Part shown: piece by piece, positions 1 to 4,488 of the stretch
Layout of the letters: each line of letters begins with the position of its first letter
Position numbering within the stretch: the first letter of the stretch is position 1
NCBI GenBank assembly: GCA_025963345.1
Contig: JAOPUS010000351.1
Location: 1-6,730, forward strand
DNA: 6,730 nt
Source: Blastococcus sp.
GTDB lineage: Bacteria; Actinomycetota; Actinomycetes; Mycobacteriales; Geodermatophilaceae
Direction: 5' to 3'
Notes under the pieces: model-generated
What the model was told of the DNA's origin: nothing
Database searches by the model: none
The model's input: only the letters and a program-made list of their open reading frames with translations
Position numbers and translations under genes: made by a program

Positions 1-165
1 GACATGGCCACCGACATGCACCAGGCCGCCTTCCCCGGCGAGGACATCAGCGACCGACCGGCACCGGAGACCGTCGTCCCGGCGCTGCTCGCACTGGTGG
101 ACGGCGACCTGCCCAGCGGCCGCTACCGGGCCGCCGGCCTGGTCCCGGCGGGAACGACCCGATGA
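1..165 (+). CDS. Short-chain dehydrogenase/reductase (SDR), C-terminal fragment
   Basis: Only the last 54 residues are present, because the gene begins upstream of the window. The fragment opens with DMATDMHQAAFPGEDISDRP and continues through a proline-led segment to PSGRY near its end. This matches the C-terminal, substrate-side part of classical NAD(P)-dependent SDR oxidoreductases, where a PGxxxT-type loop after the catalytic domain closes over substrate and a final strand reads SGR-like. The Rossmann TGxxxGxG motif and the YxxxK catalytic pair would lie upstream and cannot be checked. The stop codon TGA (163-165) overlaps the ATG of the next gene (162-164), which implies translational coupling with the QueA-like protein and suggests a related job. 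The substrate cannot be inferred. The SDR family call is fairly firm; any narrower call would be a guess. Confidence 0.72.
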   Translation, partial: DMATDMHQAAFPGEDISDRPAPETVVPALLALVDGDLPSGRYRAAGLVPAGTTR

Positions 166-1190
166 CGGCGACGTTCGCCCTCCCGCCCGACGCCGAGGCC
201 ACCGCTCCGCCCGAGTGGCGCGGCCTGCAGCGCGACGAGGTGCGGCTGATGGCCGTCCGCCCCGACGGCACCACCACCGTCGCGTTCCGCGACGTCCCGG
301 AACTGCTCGAGCCCGGCGACCTCGTCGTCATCAACACCTCCGGCACGCTGCCGGGGCGGCTCGCCGCACGGCGGGCGGACGGGGTCGTCGTCCCGTTGCA
401 CTGGTCGACGGCGCTCGACGACGGCGACTGGGTGGTCGAGCTGCGACGACCGGACAACAGCGGGCCCGACCTCGGTGTGGAGCCCGGCACCGTCCTCGCG
501 CTGCCCGGCAACGTCGTGATCACCCTGCTGGCCGGCTACCCCGATCCGTCCCGACCCTCGCGGCTGTGGCGGGCGCGCACCACCCCCTCGGTGCCGGTGA
601 CGGGCTATCTGCAGGACCACGGGGCGCCGATCGAGTACGGGTACCTGCGGGGCGATCTCCCGCTCGCCGCCTTCCAGACCGTGTACGCCGGCGAGCCCGG
701 CAGCGCCGAGATGGCCAGCGCCGGCCGGCCGTTCACCGAGGAGGTCCTCGTCGCGCTGACGACCCGCGGCGTCCCCGTCGTCCCGCTCACGCTGCACACC
801 GGCGTCTCCAGCCCCGAACTGCACGAACCGCCGTATCCCGAACGCTTCGCCGTTCCGGAGGTCACCGCCCGGCTGGTCAACGGCACGCGACGGGCCGGCG
901 GCCGCGTGGTCACCGTCGGCACGACCGTCACCCGCGCACTGGAGACCGCCACGGACGACGACGGCGTCACGCGCGCCGCCGCGGGCTGGACCGACCTCGT
1001 CCTCGGCCCGGACCGGCCGGCCAGGGCCGTGACCGGACTGATCACCGGACTGCACGAGCCGGAGGCCAGCCACCTGCAGTTGCTGGAGGCGGTCGCGGGC
1101 CCGGAACTGGTCGCGGCGGCCTACGACCGGGCCGTTGCCGAGCACTACCTCTGGCACGTGTTCGGCGACTCGATGATCTTCCTGCCCTGA
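162..1190 (+). CDS. QueA-like S-adenosylmethionine:tRNA ribosyltransferase-isomerase family protein, divergent
   Basis: The protein has 342 residues, against about 350 for QueA. QueA transfers and isomerises the ribosyl group of S-adenosylmethionine onto preQ1-tRNA, making epoxyqueuosine in the cytoplasm. Family landmarks are present in order: LVVINTSGTLPGRL (about 54-67) for the usual LVxNxxxVxPARL; FQTVYAGEPGSAEM (171-184) for the YQTVYAxxPGSVAA stretch; VPLTLHTGV (207-215) for the LHVGxGTF strand; VVTVGTTVTRALETA (249-263) for the VGTTSxRxLE strand; and FGDSMIFLP (334-342) for the C-terminal YGDAMFI. Several motifs are altered: PTAGLHF is MASAGRPF (184-191), and NFHLPxS is GLHEPEAS (296-303). 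The ATG overlaps the stop codon of the upstream SDR gene and has only a weak Shine-Dalgarno, so translation is probably coupled. Membership in the superfamily is secure. Classical queuosine function is not, because no other queuosine gene is visible here. Confidence 0.85.
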   Translation: MTATFALPPDAEATAPPEWRGLQRDEVRLMAVRPDGTTTVAFRDVPELLEPGDLVVINTSGTLPGRLAARRADGVVVPLHWSTALDDGDWVVELRRPDNSGPDLGVEPGTVLALPGNVVITLLAGYPDPSRPSRLWRARTTPSVPVTGYLQDHGAPIEYGYLRGDLPLAAFQTVYAGEPGSAEMASAGRPFTEEVLVALTTRGVPVVPLTLHTGVSSPELHEPPYPERFAVPEVTARLVNGTRRAGGRVVTVGTTVTRALETATDDDGVTRAAAGWTDLVLGPDRPARAVTGLITGLHEPEASHLQLLEAVAGPELVAAAYDRAVAEHYLWHVFGDSMIFLP

Positions 1191-1340
1191 CACGGCCCGG
1201 TGGCGGTCGCGCAGCAGTGCGCCCACGCTGGAGGGACCGGAGGTGGTCCCGCGGCAGCAGTCCGCGGACCGCGGCGCCAGGACGGCGACCCCTCCCTCCG
1301 GCAGTGCCGGATCCGATGATCCGGGGGCCCGGGGGCGGAG
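1191..1340 (+). promoter_or_regulatory. Gap upstream of hflX with several perfect hairpins; possible structured leader or terminator
   Basis: This 150-bp gap has no convincing gene. It contains three perfect stem-loops: GCGCA/TGCGC with loop GCAG (1209-1222); GGGACC/GGTCCC with loop GGAGGT (1233-1250), whose loop is itself a Shine-Dalgarno-like sequence; and CCGGATC/GATCCGG with loop CGAT (1307-1324), ending 16 nt before the annotated hflX ATG. A palindrome TCCGCGGA lies at 1261-1268. None is followed by a T-tract, so a classical intrinsic terminator is not supported, although actinobacterial terminators often lack one. The first hairpin, 18 nt after the queA-like stop, is the best terminator candidate. 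The later ones could form an hflX leader. No clear -10/-35 pair is seen. In GC-rich DNA some short stems arise by chance. Confidence 0.35.
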
Positions 1341-2525
1341 ATGCCAGGGACGTGGTTGCTCGGCAGCGAGCGACCGGCAGCGCAGACCGACGACGGCACC
1401 GGGCGGGAGCGCCCACGGGCGCTGCTCCTCGGCGTGCGGGGTGACGAGGACCCGGGCGGCGGGAACGGCCCGGCCGATCCGCTCGACGAGCTCGAGCGGC
1501 TGGCCGAGACCGATGGCGTCGACGTCGCCGGCCGGATGGTGCAGAAGCGGGCCCGGCCCGACCCGGCCACCTACCTCGGCTCGGGCAAGGTGGACGAACT
1601 GGCCGGGATGGTCCGCGACCGGGACGCCGCTCTCGTCATCGCCGACAGCGAGCTCTCCCCTGCGCAGGTCCGCAACCTCGAGGAGCGCCTCGGCGCGCGA
1701 GTGGTCGACCGCACCGCACTGATCCTCGACATCTTCGCCCAGCACGCGCGCAGCAGCGAGGGCAAGGCGCAGGTGGAGCTCGCGCAGCTGGCCTACCAGC
1801 TGCCGCGGCTGCGCGGCCAGGGCACGGAGCTGTCCCGCATCGGCGGCGGGCGCACCGCCGGCGGCGCCGGCACCGGCGTGCGCGGGCCCGGCGAGATGCG
1901 CCTGGAGAGGGAGCGCCGGCACCTGCGCCGGCGCATGACAACGCTGCGCCGGCGGATCGCGGAGATCGCCCAGCGGCGGCAGCGCACCCGGTCGCGGCGC
2001 CGGTCCAACCGGGTGCCGTCGGTGGCGATCACCGGGTACACGAACGCCGGGAAGTCCGCGCTGCTCAACCGCCTCACCGGCGCGGACGCCCTGGTGCAGG
2101 ACCTGCTGTTCGCCACGCTCGATCCCACCGTGCGTCGGTCGCGGACGCCGGACGGTGAGGAGTACACGCTCACCGACACGGTCGGCTTCGTGCGCCACCT
2201 CCCCCACCAGCTGGTGGACGCCTTCCGGTCCACGCTCGAGGAAGTGGCCGATGCCGACCTCGTCCTGCACGTGGTCGACGCCTCCGCCCCGGATGCGGTG
2301 GACCAGGTGACCGCCGTCCACGGTGTGCTGTCCGAGATCGGCGCCGGCGACCATCCCGAGCTGATCGTGCTCAACAAGACCGACGTCGCGCCGCCCGAAT
2401 GGGTCGCGGCACTCCAGGCGCTGTACCCGTCCGCAGTGCCGGTCTCCGCCCGGACGGGCGAGGGCGTCGAGGCGCTGCGGCCGGCGATCCAGCAGGCGCT
2501 GGCCGGAGAGCGTGAGGCCCGCTAG
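1341..2525 (+). CDS. hflX: HflX-family ribosome-associated GTPase
   Basis: The protein has 394 residues. HflX binds 50S or stalled 70S ribosomes and splits them, helping cells through heat stress or macrolide/lincosamide exposure. The N-terminal domain carries PDPATYLGSGKVDEL (73-87), DRTALILDIFAQHA (123-136) and GKAQVELAQL (141-150). RGPGE (181-185) precedes a helical linker. The G domain shows G1 GYTNAGKS (232-239), G2 DPT (261-263), G3 DTVG (279-282), G4 NKTD (345-348) and G5 SA (369-370). All nucleotide-binding motifs look intact. The N-terminus is shorter than in the usual actinobacterial HflX, and the linker is extremely arginine-rich (18 Arg and no Lys in 187-224). The ATG has a G-rich stretch abutting it with no spacer; TTG at 1356, 5 nt after AGGGA, is an alternative start. 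An in-frame TGA at 1317-1319 rules out a longer form. It could be a second paralog, since the usual neighbours miaA, dapF and lexA are absent. Confidence 0.93.
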   Translation: MPGTWLLGSERPAAQTDDGTGRERPRALLLGVRGDEDPGGGNGPADPLDELERLAETDGVDVAGRMVQKRARPDPATYLGSGKVDELAGMVRDRDAALVIADSELSPAQVRNLEERLGARVVDRTALILDIFAQHARSSEGKAQVELAQLAYQLPRLRGQGTELSRIGGGRTAGGAGTGVRGPGEMRLERERRHLRRRMTTLRRRIAEIAQRRQRTRSRRRSNRVPSVAITGYTNAGKSALLNRLTGADALVQDLLFATLDPTVRRSRTPDGEEYTLTDTVGFVRHLPHQLVDAFRSTLEEVADADLVLHVVDASAPDAVDQVTAVHGVLSEIGAGDHPELIVLNKTDVAPPEWVAALQALYPSAVPVSARTGEGVEALRPAIQQALAGEREAR

Positions 2526-2532
2526 GAGGCGG

Positions 2533-3102
2533 TCAGCTGCCCGGCAACGTCCGCAGGTGCCGGTGGACTGCGGCGGTCGTCCGGTCGACGTCGCCGGTGG
2601 CGAGCAGATCCAGCAGCGCCCCGCGGAGGACGGCGAGCAGCAGCGTGCGTTCGACCGCGTCCCCGTCCGGGCCCGCCACCGCGACCGCGAGGACGCCGAG
2701 CCAGTCACGCACCGTCTGCCCGGCGAATCCCGCCCAGGGACCGTCCGGTTCCACCAGTGCGCGCGCGTAGGCCTCCAGCCACAGGGTGAGCAGTGGCCGG
2801 TGCCCGGGGGCTGCGAGCCAGCCCCAGACCACGTCCGCGGCCTGCCGCGGGTCCTGCCCACCCGGGGTCGTCCGGAGCCGGTCGAGGGCGCTCGTCTCGT
2901 CGGAGCGGGCTCGGCTGAGCAGCGCGCGGACCAGCCCTGCCTTGCTGTCGAAGAGCAGCAACAGCACCCGGGGACTGGACCCGATCGCCGCAGCCAGGGG
3001 GCGCAGCGAGACCCCGGCCAGCCCGTGCTCGAGTACGTAGCGGTAGGCCTTCTCGAGCAGCTCCGCCCGCCGGGCGGAGGGCTCTCGCTCTCCGGGTGAC
3101 AC
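2533..3102 (-). CDS. TetR-family transcriptional regulator
   Basis: The protein has 189 residues from the chosen GTG start. The N-terminal DNA-binding domain is typical of TetR: helix 1 RRAELLEKAYRYVLEHG (11-27), then VSLRPLAAAIGSSP (31-44) and the recognition-helix end leading to FDSKAGLV (51-58), matching the family pattern SLRxLAxxxGxSxxxLxxHFxSKxxL. The usual Tyr-Tyr-His stretch of the recognition helix is replaced by leucines (LLLLF, 47-51). The C-terminal ligand-binding region is helical, with WLEAYARAL (108-116) typical of the family; the ligand is unknown. GTG at 3102 was chosen because it begins a few residues before helix 1. An in-frame extension to 3219 would run through the divergent promoter region and the GNAT start. 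No good Shine-Dalgarno precedes the GTG, so a leaderless transcript is possible. It probably represses itself and the divergent GNAT gene through the inverted repeat at 3119-3134. Its stop lies 7 bp from the hflX stop. Confidence 0.9.
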   Translation of the reverse strand: MSPGEREPSARRAELLEKAYRYVLEHGLAGVSLRPLAAAIGSSPRVLLLLFDSKAGLVRALLSRARSDETSALDRLRTTPGGQDPRQAADVVWGWLAAPGHRPLLTLWLEAYARALVEPDGPWAGFAGQTVRDWLGVLAVAVAGPDGDAVERTLLLAVLRGALLDLLATGDVDRTTAAVHRHLRTLPGS

Positions 3103-3107
3103 TCGGT

Positions 3108-3114
3108 TAGTCTG
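3108..3114. promoter_or_regulatory. Candidate overlapping -10 elements of the divergent tetR and GNAT promoters
   Basis: On the plus strand TAGTCT (3108-3113) fits the actinobacterial TAnnnT -10 pattern, which would place a start near 3120. On the minus strand CAGACT (3114-3109) resembles a -10 element and would place a start near 3102, the GTG of the TetR gene, giving a leaderless mRNA. No convincing -35 element is seen on either strand; GGTGAA (minus, 3136-3131) is weak, with a 16-nt spacer. These are inferences from short matches. Confidence 0.25.
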
Positions 3115-3118
3115 CGAC

Positions 3119-3134
3119 TGAAACACTCGTTTCA
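3119..3134. promoter_or_regulatory. Inverted repeat, probable TetR operator
   Basis: TGAAAC (3119-3124), a 4-nt spacer ACTC and GTTTCA (3129-3134) form a perfect 6-4-6 inverted repeat in the short intergenic space between the divergent TetR and GNAT genes. It is AT-rich compared with its surroundings, and size and position are typical for a TetR-dimer operator. It would cover the region between the putative -35 and -10 of the TetR gene and the putative transcription start of the GNAT gene, so one bound repressor could silence both. Assignment to this TetR is inferred from position. Confidence 0.6.
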
Positions 3135-3135
3135 C

Positions 3136-3149
3136 CACCTCGGGAGGTG
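3136..3149 (+). promoter_or_regulatory. GNAT ribosome-binding site inside a short inverted repeat
   Basis: The Shine-Dalgarno GGAGGT (3143-3148) is followed by GTG and then ATG at 3152, which decides the ATG as the likely start. The SD lies in the right arm of CACCTC-GG-GAGGTG (3136-3149), which can fold as a 5-bp stem with a CGGG loop and so may partly hide the SD in the mRNA. Stem and SD are seen directly; any regulatory effect is inferred and may be weak. Confidence 0.4.
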
Positions 3150-3151
3150 TG

Positions 3152-3667
3152 ATGAGTCCCGTAGCGGAGGTGGTCCTTCGCCCGCTGGGCCGGCCCGGGG
3201 ATCTGGGATGGGTCGTCATGGCCCATGGGGAGCTCTACGCGGCCGAGTTCGGCTGGGACACCCGCTTCGAGGCCCTCGTCGCGCGGATCGTTGCGGACTA
3301 CGCGGAGAAGTCCGATCCACAGCGGGAGGCCGCATGGATCGCCGAGCTCGGCGGCCGCCGTGTGGGGTGCGTGTTCTGCATGGCCGCCGGCGAGCGCACC
3401 GCGCAACTGCGCATCCTCCTGGTCGACCCCGCCGCCCGAGGGCACGGCCTGGGTACCCGGCTGACCCGGCAGTGCGTCGACTTCGCGCGGTCGGCCGGCT
3501 ATGAGCACATGCGACTGTGGACCAACCATCCGCTGGCCGCCGCCCGCACCATCTACCTCGCAGAGGGCTTCACCCTCGTCGAGGAGGAGCCGCACACGAG
3601 CTTCGGCGCCGACCTGATCGGGCAGGTCTACGAACTCGATCTGCTCCCGGCCGACCGCGACGGGTGA
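3152..3667 (+). CDS. GNAT-family N-acetyltransferase
   Basis: The protein has 171 residues. It is an acetyl-CoA-dependent acetyltransferase of the GNAT fold. The segment HGELYAAEFGWDTRFEALVA (25-44) is followed by a central strand WIAELGGRRVGCVF (62-75), then motif A: LRILLVDPAARGHGLGTRL (86-104), with the acetyl-CoA pyrophosphate loop R96xxG99xG101. The C-terminal motif B region reads RLWTNHPLAAARTIYLAEGF (121-140). The ending EEEPHTSFGADLIGQVYELD closely resembles the acetyltransferase half of MarR-GNAT fusion proteins, where a regulator domain precedes this module. Here the module stands alone and is divergent from a TetR gene. ATG 3152 is preferred over the adjacent GTG 3149 because GGAGGT at 3143-3148 is better spaced for it. 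The substrate (small molecule, drug or protein) is unknown. It probably answers to the TetR operator at 3119-3134. Confidence 0.9.
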   Translation: MSPVAEVVLRPLGRPGDLGWVVMAHGELYAAEFGWDTRFEALVARIVADYAEKSDPQREAAWIAELGGRRVGCVFCMAAGERTAQLRILLVDPAARGHGLGTRLTRQCVDFARSAGYEHMRLWTNHPLAAARTIYLAEGFTLVEEEPHTSFGADLIGQVYELDLLPADRDG

Positions 3668-3674
3668 CCCGCGC

Positions 3675-4361
3675 TCACAGACCTTCGAGCAGGATCTGCC
3701 GCTCGGCCGGCGGGCGGCGAGGGCACGAGATGCACAGCGGCTCGGACGGCACCCGGTAGAGCAGACAGCACGAGGCACGGCGAGTGAAGCGGGTCCCGCG
3801 CACGTCGACGTAGCGCGGCGCGGGCAACCGCGCCCCCACCGCTGCGGCCAGCGGGGCCGCCAGGGCGGTCACCCTCGGGACGTCGTCCAGGGCCCGCCCC
3901 AGCGCGAGCAACCGGTTCGCGATCGAGTCGGTGGCGATCGCCCAGAGCGGCCGTTCCCGCATCCGCCCCGCCGCGGCCACGGCCGCCACCACGGCGGCCA
4001 GCGACTCCCGCAGTTCCCCGGCCAGGTCGGTGCCCGGGGCCGAGGACACCGCCGCCACCGGCAGGCCGCCCGACAGGAAGGACAGGGACGTGTCGGCCAG
4101 GCGGGCCGAGAGCGGGACGCCGGTGGCCAGCCCCGCCAGCGCCGGCGTCACCAGCACCGCGGACACCGAGTACCACCACACGGTGGCCGGCACCCGGCGG
4201 TCGGCGGTCCTGCCCGCGCGGTCGCCGATCACCTGCGCGGTCCACGCCGGATCGGCGAGCACCGTCGCGGGCACGAGCGGGACGGACGGCGGGGCGAGCA
4301 GCCCGAGGGCCGCCGCACCCGGGAGGCGCGCGGCGACCGTCGACTGCAGCCCTCCGGTCAC
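3675..4361 (-). CDS. FhuF-like 2Fe-2S protein, putative ferric-siderophore reductase
   Basis: The protein has 228 residues from the chosen GTG. The C-terminus carries C198-C199-x10-C210-x2-C213 (CCLLYRVPSEPLCISC), the spacing of the four cysteines that hold the 2Fe-2S cluster in E. coli FhuF, a cytoplasmic reductase that frees iron from hydroxamate siderophores. A basic PRRPPAER tail follows, as usual in actinobacterial members. Before it is an alanine/leucine-rich region including WWYSVSAVLVTPALAGLATG (62-81), also typical; it is hydrophobic, but I do not call it a membrane helix. The start is uncertain: GTG 4361 directly abuts GGGGAG with no spacer, and ATG 4430 in frame would give 251 residues but lacks a Shine-Dalgarno. 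No siderophore transporter or biosynthesis gene is nearby, so the siderophore role rests on the family alone. The gene ends 7 bp from the GNAT stop and is divergent from acsA. Confidence 0.8.
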   Translation of the reverse strand: MTGGLQSTVAARLPGAAALGLLAPPSVPLVPATVLADPAWTAQVIGDRAGRTADRRVPATVWWYSVSAVLVTPALAGLATGVPLSARLADTSLSFLSGGLPVAAVSSAPGTDLAGELRESLAAVVAAVAAAGRMRERPLWAIATDSIANRLLALGRALDDVPRVTALAAPLAAAVGARLPAPRYVDVRGTRFTRRASCCLLYRVPSEPLCISCPRRPPAERQILLEGL

Positions 4362-4362
4362 C

Positions 4363-4406
4363 TCCCCAGTCTGGCCGGTGCGCGCTCCGGACCGGTCCAC
4401 TGGGGA
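4363..4406. repeat. Imperfect dyad between the FhuF-like gene and acsA
   Basis: TCCCCAGT (4363-4370) and ACTGGGGA (4399-4406) are perfect 8-bp inverted arms. After a small asymmetric mismatch zone the symmetry resumes with CCGGT (4375-4379) against ACCGG (4391-4395), leaving an 11-nt loop. A 10-bp palindrome GGACCGGTCC sits at 4389-4398. In the FhuF-like transcript the 3' arm contains the GGGGA of the sequence directly before the GTG start, so a hairpin could mask it. Alternatively the dyad may be an operator for either divergent gene. The symmetry is seen directly; the function is inferred. Confidence 0.45.
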
Positions 4407-4429
4407 AGGCGCAGACGGTCCAGAACCCA

Positions 4430-4435
4430 TACGGT
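4430..4435 (+). promoter_or_regulatory. acsA: Candidate -10 element for acsA
   Basis: TACGGT fits the TAnnnT pattern of actinobacterial -10 elements and lies 53 bp before the acsA start codon, giving a plausible leader of about 47 nt. No recognisable -35 element is found upstream. Low confidence. Confidence 0.25.
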
Positions 4436-4477
4436 GTGGGCTGAGCCACGCCGCGTCGTCCGCGACGCCGGAACACC

Positions 4478-4483
4478 GGAGGT
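4478..4483 (+). promoter_or_regulatory. acsA: acsA ribosome-binding site
   Basis: GGAGGT ends 5 nt before the ATG at 4489. It is the strongest and best-spaced Shine-Dalgarno in the window. It fixes the acsA start and argues against a longer in-frame reading that begins upstream at 3931. Confidence 0.85.
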
Positions 4484-4488
4484 ACCGC

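Noticed and set aside
1321..1340. G-run cluster before hflX considered as a G-quadruplex
   Set aside because: Only two runs of three or more G are present next to each other, interrupted by CCC, so four tracts are not available.
1316..1444. Possible small upstream reading frame overlapping the hflX start (ATG at 1316)
   Set aside because: No Shine-Dalgarno, an Arg/Ala/Gly-rich translation, and its frame simply stays open through the GC-rich region; it ends well inside hflX.
123..2861. Very long open frame (912 codons) on the minus strand, antisense to the QueA-like and hflX genes
   Set aside because: It is antisense to two well-recognised genes, has low-complexity Arg/Gly/Pro/His-rich content and no recognisable domain. 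Long antisense frames are expected in DNA this GC-rich.
3103..3219. N-terminal extension of the TetR protein by 39 codons
   Set aside because: It would cross the operator and overlap the GNAT start; the extra residues resemble no family sequence, and the GTG at 3102 begins just before helix 1.
3931..4488. N-terminal extension of acsA by about 186 codons
   Set aside because: It would lie antisense to the FhuF-like gene, its sequence is low-complexity Ser/Ala/Thr/Arg, and a strong Shine-Dalgarno (4478-4483) marks the ATG at 4489, which gives the normal family length.
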